From contig CM082582.2 of the NCBI GenBank assembly GCA_040954595.2, positions 13,268,001-13,332,000 on the forward strand: a stretch of DNA of 64,000 nt, written 5' to 3'. The position numbers and the translations under genes are program-made. Under the pieces are notes generated by a model, which ran no database searches, was not told the DNA's origin, and worked only from the letters and a program-made list of their open reading frames with translations. Of the stretch, positions 14,701 to 26,767 are shown one piece after another (the first letter of the stretch is position 1; every line of letters begins with the position of its first letter). Origin of the DNA: Balanoglossus misakiensis. Lineage: Eukaryota > Hemichordata.

Positions 14701-17700
14701 TTACTATTGTTAATCTGACTACACCCGAACAACACATGCACATGAAAATAAAACAAGTGTTTGGCCCATTTAGATTATTTCCCAAATTTAAAGAAATTTT
14801 ATCATGGGAGCACAATTGTACACATAATTTTATTATATAATTATTTTGTTTCTATAGATATATATGCATCTCAATTTATATCCATGATTGATTTGGTAAA
14901 AAAATGATCATAAAACATAATTCAAATTACATGTAGATGTATTTAGCTTAATAATTGCAATACAAAATTACATTAAATCATAATACAATTAATACACAGG
15001 TTTGGTGTAAACTCTTCATATGAACTGTAAGATAGTTGGGGAGGGGTCAATGATTTTTAATTATCAGGCAACTTATAAATAATATTAAAAATTCAAATAC
15101 TTCACTCAACGCAAAATGCAGCATGTGCATAGAGTATATACAAATTCCTGGAAAAATGGAAATGTAAACATTTCTTCCTTTTACATCAGGTTATGATTGT
15201 TTACACTGCGCAACATGTTTCAAACGGACATGAAGCAATTCGTATTTACAAAATTGAAATAGTGTATCAGACATATTTAAATTTCATCATTACAATATGG
15301 TAGTTCATACAATAACAAACTCTAAACTGTTTTGACCCTGTTCATTGTGCACTTGAAAAGTTATGACTAAAATTGGACGTCAACTAAAATGACAACATTA
15401 ATACAAACAAACCTTGAATGTTATTTACATCTTTTGATTGTTCACTGAAATTAAAATGAAGTTAAATATCAGCTGTATTCAACATACTACCTAATTAGTG
15501 GTACATTATCTAAAAATACTCAAGGTTTGTGGTCTGATCACATGTCTGCTTGGTTTATGAGATAATGATGGCTGCCAATATGGTGTCTTGTGGTAGTCAC
15601 ATGACTGCCCCGTGATGGATGATGTCGCAATTAGAAATTCAGTGCTGAGCAAACCACAACAGAATTTATGCAAGTGATATATGAGTATCTAGGAGAACTC
15701 AAACCGCACAGCATGAATTTGCCTTGCAAAAGGGTCAGAATGACTTTGCCATAATACCATCCCTAAGATTTCTATTAACTGCTATAACTGAACTGTAAGT
15801 TTCCTCTGCTGAGGTTGTTTTCCCAAGGTGAACAGATGATGACTTTGATAAACCTATGAATACTTTATACATGTATATATGAATTGCATTATAGCACATG
15901 ATACTTCTAAGTGTTTAGTTTGAACAGTACTTAATTGTTGATTGTGTGGAACCTTATTTAACAGAACTCGCATATCAAAAATGCAGAGTGCAACAATTTC
16001 CTATTTGTTTATATAAATGGATTGCACATGTTTAAAAAATCCTCAAATTTCAAATTGACACCTGTTGCTCCTTCATACCAATGCTGCAATAAAGTTTTCT
16101 TATCTTGCATTGCTGGGCATGGACTGCTCAAAAACACACCCCAAATGATTTATTCTGTTAATGCAGCCATTATAGCAAACAACTGCTTAAATGATAACAC
16201 CTATATAAACTCCAACCTCTGACACCTATACACAATAAATACCATTGGCACCATATACTAGTCACATTTTTGGATAGTATAAATTGAAGGCTCATAATTC
16301 ATCAACAATGTGTTTACAGTACAAATCAATTATGTGAGAACCAATGCTATATGGACAATTATGCATACATCACAGCACAGCATGTCTGTACAGACAGAAA
16401 TAATTATTTGCATTGTTTAGAATAATGATTCATTTGGCTGAAACAAGTCAAAAGTTCCGTATGAAACATCAGAACTCCGGGCTGTTCAGCTTTTCACATT
16501 CTTTTCGCTACTTTTGCTTTTAAAAAGTTTCTGAATGTTTTCCGAAGCTTCATAAATGTTCCACCAAAATTGGACAGACTCAACTCCATACTTTTTATAT
16601 TAAAATGATATTATATTTAATTATAAGTGAATCTGCCCATTAAGGACACCTGGTACCACAGCTTGATGGGGCCTACGTATGTTGTTGGTTTAAGATATTT
16701 TGAAAAGGATGATTTAATTCATCTCCTGGATCTTATGATTTTAAACCTTGTTGCCGGGATTACTGCATTAATGTTTAACATCCCATCATATTCTGTATAT
16801 TTTCTACACTTTTAAAAACCAAAATATACATGTATATAGTTATACCTTTTAACAAAACCAACATCCTTTATTGTTTTTCTGCAGATTGCCTTTTTTGGTG
16901 ATGATTATCCAGTATCCGGAGGGGAGGAAGGAGTTTTGTTTGTACGCTATCCTGATGGAAGATCTACTGGTGATGCTTTTGTGTTGTTTTCAAGTGAAGA
17001 ACATGCAACAGCTGCACTTGGCAAACACAAAGACAACCTGGGTTCCAGATACATTGAACTTTTCAGAAGTACAACTGCAGAAGTACAACAGGTAAAAATC
17101 TTTAAGTTACTTTCTGAACTGTAGACTGGCACTTATATAGCACAGAGTACACTGAATTTAAATTGCGTTTGTATTCTTGTTAAGCTCTTCTACCAATTGC
17201 CTGTTCACATCCAATGATACAATTCCCAGCCCTTTCCCCTATATGTCAGCCAGTAGGAAAATTAAACTGAGGCCACAATGTGGTGTTGCTACTTTATATA
17301 AATGTGTGATCATGTCAACTTTAATATTAATACAGATATGATTTTGTCAGATCTAAAATTAACTTTGACTCGTGTAGAACAAAGAGTTCAACACAGCAAA
17401 TGATCTATCTTTAGAAGTAAAATTATACAGGTTGATTATACAGCTTGATGCATCCTCACAGTTGAAATCATTTTACTCTTCCATCCTAGAAAAGTTTGGT
17501 GTGTGTCTCGCACATGCCCCTTGCTATCAATTCTTATCGCTGCAACTGTGGCTGGTGCATACATGTCTTTGTTAATATATCTCCACTTATATAGTTCAGC
17601 ACAGCTTGGAGTACATTTGACCTGCCTGCTCTGTACGTTGCTTCCAATATCCACAGCCTCACTTAAGCCAGTCCGCTTGCATAAAATTTTAATATGTCAA

Positions 17701-20700
17701 ATGAAATTTCAAAAGGGTACATCCCTCAGGATTATAAGCTTAAAATGAAACGCTCATACTAAGCTTCTTATGTTAAATAATTCCACTTTGCGAGCCAGTC
17801 AGAGGGTGACCAGCTGACGTGTGAGTCTTTACAGTATGTCTGTTTCCACAGCAACAGCGAATTTGCAAACTAGTAGGGTTACATCTGTTACACAGCCTAA
17901 ACAAGAGACTCCACTTCTACAAAGCTTTCTCTCTCCTCTATGAAATTAAGGCAGACAAAAAAGTGCTTCCGTCATGCCTGCAAAAACTTAGCATACAAAT
18001 TAAAACTCTGTCAACAGATGGAGGTAGAATCAGCTTTACACACGATGTGGCATTTGATGTTTGGCGAGCAGCGGTTGATTCATTTGAACCGTTTCATCAT
18101 GGCAGACTGCAGCCACTATTTGGAATAATATGCCTACATGCATGGAAGAGATCTAAGCATAAATCGACTGAACTCGAGTGCAAGCAGAATCATTTTTGTG
18201 AGGGTTTTGTACACCTTTACACTGACTGATGGCAATCTGGAACCTTCATCCTGATGTTTCTGTAGGAGCACTTCATTCTTTCCTTGTTTTAATCATTACT
18301 TAGCATTGCTTCATTATTTGAAAATGATAATAAGTAAGCTTTTCACTTGGCAAAGTACTTATAAACACAAAGGTCATCCAACATATAATGTTTTGGCATG
18401 CAAAGCTAATTATACACATGTTGGCCGATCAAGTTTACAGATGTTTTCTAATATTTGTTTGCTCTAGATACATATTAATTACCATTTGCAAATACTTAAT
18501 AATCAGGTTTGTCATAGTAATTACAGGGACATGTGTTTTGCTGTTGGTCATTTCACTGATGTTTTATCTTTTTTCTCTTCTCTCAAAGGTTCTGAGCCGA
18601 TACCAGCAACATCCATTGATTCCCAATGGTCCTCCTCCACCAGCCGGCACTGTTCCTATGTTGCCACAGCAGATGATAACCACTGGATCCATGCGGGATT
18701 GCATACGGATGAGAGGTCTTCCATTCTCTGCCACAGTTGAGGATATCATGAAGTTCTTGGGAGAGTTTGCTCATTACATTCGCCCTCATGGTGTCCACAT
18801 GGTTCTAAATCAACAGGTAGGAATCTATTCAAATAGTTGAAATACAACTGAATGAGAGATATGTGGCCTTTAACTGCTGGAACAATGTTCCATACATCTA
18901 TTCATTTGCTGTGTTGCAAATCTATTCACTTCTGTTTTTACACATGCTAGCTATTCTAGACATGACTAGGCAAAAACAATTGACTTGAAATACTTGAAAT
19001 AGACATACACATATTTCATTGTTTCACAAAGGTGTTTTCCCTTCAGGAAGCTCTAACAAAGAACTTTTCAGTTGTTTTAATTAAACTATAAAACTTTGTC
19101 ATTGTCAAAAATATTTTCTATCATGTTTTTGTCAAAACATGTTGGTACATGTACTCTGTGTCATGTGGCTCTTTGAGGCCTTCATTTTTTTCATTGAAGA
19201 GAGATAAAAGACAACATAATATCTACAAAAACAAAATGCCATTCTTTTGTTGGTGTGGGTTTGTTTGAAATTTGATATATTTATCTATTAGTTACTCATG
19301 CTAGTTTATCGCTGATGGAAACGATAGCCCACAATCAACAACTACTGACTCAGACACTTATCTGTGTGTACTGTCTTTCATGTGTCACCAGAAGAATAGG
19401 TTTGTTTGCCTTTATGTAATTGCATTTGTGCACCTCAACTGAACAAAAACAGATGAGATAAAATGTTCCTTCGTTCCTGCCCCCATTCAATACTGACCTC
19501 TGACATTTGTCCTTTAACACTGAACAGGGCCGACCATCTGGTGATGCATTCATCCAAATGATTTCAGCAGAAAAGGCCTTGCATGCTGCACAGCAATGCC
19601 ACCGTAAACATATGGGCGAGCGTTACATTGAGGTCTTCCAATGCTCTGGTGACGAGATGAATTTTGTCCTCATGGGTGGAACGCTCAACAGAGGTGGCAT
19701 ATCTCCACCAGGTTTGTATTCTTGCATAACAAGATACCACATCATTGTAAAAAACAACTGGAAACAGTCATGTCTTAATTGACATCAGTTCATATGAATA
19801 TTAGTTTTTGCAATCATTAAACTACCAGTAGAATGTACAACAAGCATCTTTGGACAATAATACTTGAAATATCACTTAATGAACCACACCACATCACGTC
19901 TACAGTTTCCATATCAGATCTGAACTTTAAACATTTAATTGATTGATAAGAATGTATCATTTCTAATTCACCAAGTTTCAACATGTCTAGATTTCTTTTC
20001 AAATATTTCTTTTTGTGATTCACATCAGTAGTTGAAGGATCATGGGTACCAATTGCGTTCATACTCAATATAACAACAGAGAGTTCCCCCCCCCCCTACA
20101 CATTCAACACTTGCACTGAGACACATGGTAGCCCCATGCTACATATATATACTGATGATCTGACTATAGATTGTGTTTGTTTGTTTCTCTCTGCTCCACC
20201 ACATGCAGCTGGAGCCATTCCTGCCCAGCCACAGTTTACGCCATACCCAGGTGCAATACCATCCCCACCAGCGGCTTCTGTGATGGGACCAATTCCAATA
20301 CCTCAGAGACAGCCACCTGCAGCTGCTCCAGCAGCCTACTATCATCCGCCCCTCTACTATTTTCCCAGCCCTCCAGTTTCTCCCACAAGCCAGGCATACT
20401 ATTCACCGCATAACGGAGCTGTAGTGCGCATGAGGGGACTGCCGTTTACAACTTCAGTTAATGACATTGTGTCCTTCTTTCAAGGATATGGGGTAAGGTT
20501 TATTTCTTGACACACTTAAAACTTTGACGGTTATCGTTTAGAGTCTTGGAAAAACGTAAAAAAAATGGCATCTCTACAAAGGTGTTTCACCCTCATACAT
20601 TTCATCATCCAACATTCAACAGCAGTAGTGGTGGGTAACCATAGCAACCAACACTATAGGCATGGGTTGCCATGACAGTGTTTTAAATCTACTCATGGAG

Positions 20701-23125
20701 ATCATTTGGCAGGATTTGATTGGTGGCAGATAGATGGTATTTAGTAGGGGGGAAACAGGTAACTAATTAACATGCAGTTTACATTAAAATTGTCAAATTT
20801 AAACATTGGTGGCAAGATGGTCTGCACAAATGGGGAGGGGACACTCTGGGGGGTTGAAGCTGGGCAAATCACAAGGGATGGAGAAAAAACTGTTTGAATG
20901 TATGGATCTAGATGAATGTATAGAAGTGGAACACTCTTTGTCAACTACTTGATCCTATATAGAAGCTGAGCTGGAATGTAAGTATTCTACAGTGACTTTG
21001 GTCATGGGATATAGAACAAGAATTGAACAATTTTTTCTCAGGAAAGACAAACACTGAATCTTTTATGCCGGAGCTTTATAGTGTTGAAAGAGACAAAGTT
21101 TACTGCATTTTGAATGTATATATTTTCATTTTCATACAAGAAGTTCAATTGTTCTTCTGACTGAGATACACGTACTGCATTATGCGTTGTTTATTTCAGT
21201 CACCAAAGTAACATACCCTCAATACATGAAACCAAAATGTCAAAAGTTGGTAAATTTATGTGTGTCTACTTTTGTAGATGAAGGGAAATGTTATTCATGT
21301 TTTCTTTTCTTGGATGATGTTTTCTTGGAAAAAAATGAACATGATGCATTTCAAGAAGAAAGTCGTACATGTTTGCATAATTGTTACTAGTCCAACAACT
21401 TACATTTCAGCTTGTTATGTGTCTGCGGGCATTGCTTAGGTTGTATGAGCAACTTCTATACAAAGATGTGATTAAGTTGCTACCAAACAATGACATTGTG
21501 GAAATTTGCAGTAGTTATATGTACAAAGAAAATTAATGTGCCCTGGTGAACTAGGAAATGAACTAGTAAATGTGTCCTTTGGAAAAGTGGAAACAAATGT
21601 ACTTAGTTGAAAACTAGTCATGAAAAGAGCCCCATGGTTTCTATTATTACATCTGAATGTAGTGTAATTTCCAAAGTTGTTCATGCCAAGTCCAACAACA
21701 ATATCCTGCCATGTGTTGAATTCCTGTGAACAATACGATCACTGAATTCACAACTCAGTAAATATTGACGGAAAACTTTCTCTGAAATTTTTGTACAAAA
21801 AGGGATACTACTAGCACACATGTTGTGCAAAGTAATATTGCTGAGAGGCAGGCCTGTCTGTCCAATGAGCAATATGCCACAGTAGGCCATGATGATGGAT
21901 GTTACGATCTCGGCAGAGAACACCAGCAATTTATGGAGAGTTACCCCACCATAGGTAGAGACAAGTTCTATCAAATTGGGTGCTAATCTACTTTGTAGGA
22001 GGAGTCTTTTTTACATGGTGTGGTCGTAGCCATGTTGGTTCTGGTGTTCATGTAGCCTGGCTGTTTGGGCACTAAGTGTTTACATTCATTCCTTGTTTTT
22101 TGGCTCTTTTTGCTGTGTTTGGTGTCACCATGGGTTTTAGAGGGGGCAAAAAAGTTGACTGTTACAGGTATAGAGCTCCTAACTTCTTGCGTTTTTCTCT
22201 TTTCAGAACTGATGTGAAGGGATCAGGCTAAATACTCTCTGCTTTTTAAATAAATGTACGTGCCTTTACTTTTAATGTGGTTTCTGCACTCACATATTTT
22301 AGTGATTATACTAAAAAGGGAAAGACTTTTCATATTCATAAAGTTAATGACCCTTTCTCAATGTTCTCCCAGGCAATTGTTCCTTTTGCTGGTTTATTTA
22401 TCTTATACCCAAATTGATGGGATTTTTTTTCTTTTCCCCTCACCCCCGATTCCCCAAACCAATCACTTTATTTAAAATGACACACAAAACTGGGAAATAA
22501 GGAACACGCACGCACAAGCACAATCAAGCACAAATAAAGACACTGCAATTTTTTCTGCTTTAATCAGGTTGCACATGCACAATAACAATCTGCATGCATA
22601 GAGTTGACGTCTTCTTGTTGTTTTTGTGTCAGTATGTTTGATATTGCATGTTATCCATGTATTGCTTGGTTGTGGTCTGTGATGGTGTATAGGGGAATCT
22701 TTATAATACAATGTCATGTCTTTGGGTCATTTTCTGTTGATTTTGTTTCCATCTTTGACTGATCTATTAATATGACTTTTTTATTCGGTGTTTTGAACAG
22801 ATTGGTGTTTTATTGGTGTGGTGTTGTTGATTCTTCTGTCATCTTCCTTTCTTTTTCATCGGTACTTAAGGAGTCATTTTCTTAGGTGAATAGTTCTTCT
22901 GATTCATTCTTACATGACTCGTGTACTAACCCCAACCATTCATGCTCAATTTTTTTTCCTGTTCAGGTACCCCACCACAGTGTACAACTACAGTATAATC
23001 AAGATGGTCGCCACAATGGAGACGCCATAGTAACTTTTCACTCTTCGGAGATAGCGTTACGTGCGATTCGGGAGAAGAATCATCAACACATAGGCAACCG
23101 CTATGTGGAACTCTATCTTGGCTAG
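2733..23125 (+). CDS. ESRP: Epithelial splicing regulatory protein (ESRP/Fusilli), 5' partial
   Basis: RNA-binding regulator of alternative splicing, nuclear in the known family. Exons: 2733-2861, 3382-3604, 8208-8297, 9334-9388, 10340-10450, 11396-11528, 11727-11769, 12835-12932, 16885-17091, 18589-18816, 19528-19711, 20209-20492, 22967-23125. All junction phases agree and give 647 residues plus stop; about 50 N-terminal residues are outside the window. Order seen: rest of the N-terminal RNase-H/exonuclease-like domain (residues 1-120), linker with the family pattern YG-G-V--MG-II, then quasi-RRMs at about 172-250 ([18 protein letters not shown]), 275-355 ([15 protein letters not shown]) and 392-480 ([15 protein letters not shown]). 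A Pro/Ala/Tyr-rich linker follows, then a complete fourth RRM at about 572-647. The donor after 3604 (gtatcc) is weak. Human ESRP1/2 match throughout by memory of the family. Confidence 0.95.
13060..13640. repeat. Degenerate tandem repeat in ESRP intron, period about 60 bases
   Basis: Inside the 4-kb intron between the two halves of RRM2. A short core close to TTGTCACAGTTGAGTAG recurs in decayed form near 13067, 13188, 13264, 13322, 13385, 13480 and 13605. Spacing is irregular, mostly 55-120 bases. It looks like an old minisatellite. Copy number and exact period need a dot plot. Confidence 0.45.
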
Positions 23126-25760
23126 AGCACTTTGATTCTACGACTGAATGGATACTGTTCTGCTATGCCTCTGTTGAGTGGCAACAAATGTCTATCACCC
23201 AAGTCTTCCATATTTTGCATGACTTTGTAGATAGGAACAAAAATGAATTTTTTTTGAAATTTTACGCAATATTTTAAATATTTTAAGATTTATTGAACAT
23301 ATTCATCTCCACATGAGCCACAATGTGCCTTTTAATGTCGTACAGAAATTCAATTATTTTGTTCACAAATCGAGAATGTATCAAAAACTAACTAGTTCAT
23401 GCATGTCTTTTTTTGGTTAACATTTTAAAAAAATTATGTATGACATATTTTTGACAAAAGCAACGCAAGTTTTGGTGCTCACACTCCTCAAAAATAAGAA
23501 GAAAACAAATTTAGCTCTGTTTTAGCAACAGAACAAATTTCTCTGTGAATGAAAAATGGTTTGATTTAAGAACGGCAGAGGTTTCTACACCAATGAGTGC
23601 AAGATGAAGATTAGAGCTCATAATCAAATCCAAAAGATACACCATATTACAGAAATGCAGATTTTATTTGAACTTTGACCCCGACGCACCTATATACTGC
23701 CAAGTGTTGAGAATATTTTATTGTCTGACCAGAGTATACTATAGTTAAAACAGGCAGCCATTTTGAAGTCTATACACGCTGAAAACCCAAGATCAAACTG
23801 AAGAATTATTACCGGTAGGCTGTACTATTCTTCAGAAAATAGAACTAAAACATGACTTGTATGTTAACTTTTAATTATAGCATCGCTAGCACCACCCAAT
23901 CAATTTAGATAAATTATTTAGCTATTTTCAGGCAGACCAATTAATCTGCATAGCAGTGAGTTGATATTTTTGTAGATTTAGTTGTACATAGAATTGACCA
24001 ATGAATCAGGCTGTGATCCATATGCCTGTTCTAACTATTTAATACTCATACTCAACCTCACTAAAAGTTATTATATTATTATTTATTATCTGATTGCCTA
24101 GTATGTCCAACTACTCTGCCAGACACATTATTGTTCATCTATGCAATCAAGTAGATGCACATATTATTGAGAAAAAATAATCATGGCTTTTATGTACCAA
24201 TTATTGAAAGAAAATCACTGCATGGATGTGTATACATTATTGAGAGAAACTCATGGCTGGGAGACATACATTATTTAGATAAAAGTTCTAACCTAAGATG
24301 TTGACACTGTTGACAGGAAAACACAAACATGACCCAAAAGTTTGTTAAAAGTACTGCTTGGATGAGAATGTTCTTGATGGGAAATCATGACCGAGATGTA
24401 AACAGAAAATATTTGTACCAGAAAAAGCAGTGACTTGACAAACAGAATGCATGGAACACTTAAATTTTGAAGAAGAAAAATCTTACATTTGCATTTAAGC
24501 CTTGATGAAAATCTAATCAATCACAGCTCAGATGTTTCTAGTTTTTGAGTCAGAAAGCTTGGTGCTAACCCAATCCTATCACCCAGTCATCTAGAAAACT
24601 AAACTCTCATGAAAAGCAGCAGTTTTTTAATCTTTCATATCTAGATCAAGTTATAATATTATGAACTTAGAGAAAATATTAGAAAATGTTCTCTTCTTTT
24701 AACTTCTTAGTATGCATGCACTTTCAAACTAGCTTTTAACACAACTCAGAAATTATCAACTAAATTATTCTCAGAACCAATATTTTAAACTTTTTAATAA
24801 TTGTTATAATGTTGTGATCATATCATGATTGATATAGCATCACTATGGTAACCATTTTTGTGAAGTATGTAGAATCAGTAGATATAATATTTTAGTCATC
24901 GGTTCTCAACTCATCAATGTGCCTTGTCTAGCTAACATACGTATCAAGTTCCCAGTATTTACATCCATATTTGTGCCTTACCACAATATTTCACAATAAA
25001 CCACTAACTAATAAAAATGAATAGATCGCAGAAATTTTAGGAATTTTTACTCACAAAGCTGGTGGCTGGAATTTTTATGAAAAAAAGAGAACAGTGACCC
25101 AGTGCAATAACAAACAAACAAACAAACCAGGATGTGCCTTGATGGGAGGCAGTGATGAACTGCCCCAGCAAACAAACAAACAAACATGTACATTCATCTC
25201 AAAATTGTACCTTTCTAGAGTTAACTCTCCAAACGAAAATAGAATTTAAGAAATGTTGCAATATAGAAAAGGAAGATCATGATGAAAAAGTTCAGGATGC
25301 AGCTATTTTTTGAGAGTTTTGAGTTGTTGACCGACTTCCTGGTGGAAATCGCCAGGGGTCCTAACAGGGCCAAAAACCGAGAACTGTACATGTAGACAGG
25401 ACCTCACAAGGTCTGACAGAGTTGAATATTCTGTTGATGATGTGTATGAAATCTTCCAAGAGAGAATACTGCCTTATGTTGTTTTTTAAAAATTAGGTAA
25501 AATGGGCTGTGTGCCAAGTGAGATATTGCAGAGTTTGGATATTCAAATGTATGAACCACAAAATTTTAAAAAAAGCAAGCAGTAAGCTCATTTAGATGAA
25601 AAGATGTTTTGGAAATAAAATAACAATTCTTAGATCTTATATGTGTATATTTGCACTGTCTATACCGACGAAATATTGTAAAGTTTGATTTTTGTTTGGT
25701 TTGATTTTTTTAAAGAGATGTGACATGTACTGTATCCATATCAGTTGAAATAAAATCCAC
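23126..25760 (+). other. ESRP 3' untranslated region (likely long)
   Basis: AT-rich DNA after the ESRP stop codon with no coding signal. Candidate AATAAA polyadenylation hexamers occur at 25614-25619 and 25749-25754, so the UTR may run to about 25770. Short CAAA-type runs lie near 25108 and 25168. Where the transcript really ends cannot be told from sequence. Confidence 0.5.
25749..25754 (+). terminator. Candidate polyadenylation signal for ESRP
   Basis: A perfect AATAAA, the last one before the divergent promoter region at 26.4 kb. A T-rich stretch follows about 30 bases downstream, as expected for cleavage and polyadenylation. An earlier copy lies at 25614-25619. Confidence 0.4.
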
Positions 25761-26176
25761 CAGTGCTTCCAACATTACAATATTTTGGTTTTTGTTTTAA
25801 TTTTGACACTAATTAATTGGAATTGACTTTGTCAACTTTGTCAAGGCTGTGCTTACTTTGTTGACTTTAAACGGCTCACACACTCATTGAAGTGCATACT
25901 AAATTTTCAAAATGGAATACCACAATATAGAACTGGAGGAGGATCACGTGATTATAAAAACAAGGTAAATGTTACTTTTAACACTAGAGGGCCTGCTTGC
26001 TACCTTTTCAGCATGTTCAGAGCTGTACAGCTTATAAAAAAGAAAGTATTTCCACCTTATCATCCCTCGTCAGAATATTGTTTTATTGAATTTCCAGTTT
26101 ATAAGCATTACTTGAACCAGTCTTATTTCAGTTTCGCCACTGTCCTACATATAGGGACTGGTGGTCACTGATTCAC

Positions 26177-26401
26177 CTGGTAACGTCTAGTTTTGGCCGT
26201 CTCAAATTGGCCAAAGATGACGGACTTCATGAAGCTGTTTATGTTACCAATTTCAAAAACAACAGCTGTCAAACATGGAAAGAACATACTAGTAGTTAAT
26301 GCCAAAATACTGAATTTCCATTTTCGGCCGATGAAGACCCATACAATTGTTATCAACAGGACAATAGCAGAAAACGTTGAGCAGACGTCAAGAGACGCCA
26401 T
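26177..26401 (-). CDS. First exon of small divergent membrane protein (unrecognised)
   Basis: An ATG at 26401 in good context (ATCATGG) opens 75 codons on the minus strand that end at a consensus donor, CAG followed by gtgaat, at 26176. Reading through gives a stop after 78 residues at 26165-26167. The peptide has two hydrophobic segments, starting at about residues 10 and 32, and a basic, polar end (FETAKTRRYQ). I do not recognise the family and found no second exon. Its head-to-head position, 366 bases from the HEATR3 start with ETS-type sites between, supports a real gene. It could also be a chance frame. Confidence 0.4.
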
Positions 26402-26767
26402 GATCGGACCCTCCCACTTTCAAAACGAGGTCGTGAACTCTTTTTTTGCCAACGAAGAAAAATATATTCTCACGCTTTAAAATGTCTGCTTGTGGTATGA
26501 AGGCAGAAACAAGGCATTGAATTGAAGTTTAACAGACAGGAAAACAGGACTACAGTGAAAATATGCCAGAGCGCGACGTCAAATAGTAAACCGGAACCAG
26601 TATTATTTGACCCGGAAGTTAATGTACACGAGGCATGTTTTACCAGCTGTACACAACGTGTCTGTATGTTTCTGACAGTTTTTGTGAAACTAAACGGTTA
26701 CGCGTGCACTGTAAGGCGAAGTTTCAGGGGTAATGTCTATATTTTACGGGTATTCTGACGAAGTATC
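26402..26767. promoter_or_regulatory. Probable bidirectional promoter (HEATR3 / divergent exon)
   Basis: A 366-base gap between two head-to-head start codons. It contains CCGGAA at 26591-26596 and CCCGGAAGT at 26611-26619, the classic ETS-factor site common in bidirectional promoters of housekeeping genes, and no TATA box at a useful place. The region is less AT-rich than its surroundings. The function is inferred from layout and motif only. Confidence 0.5.
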
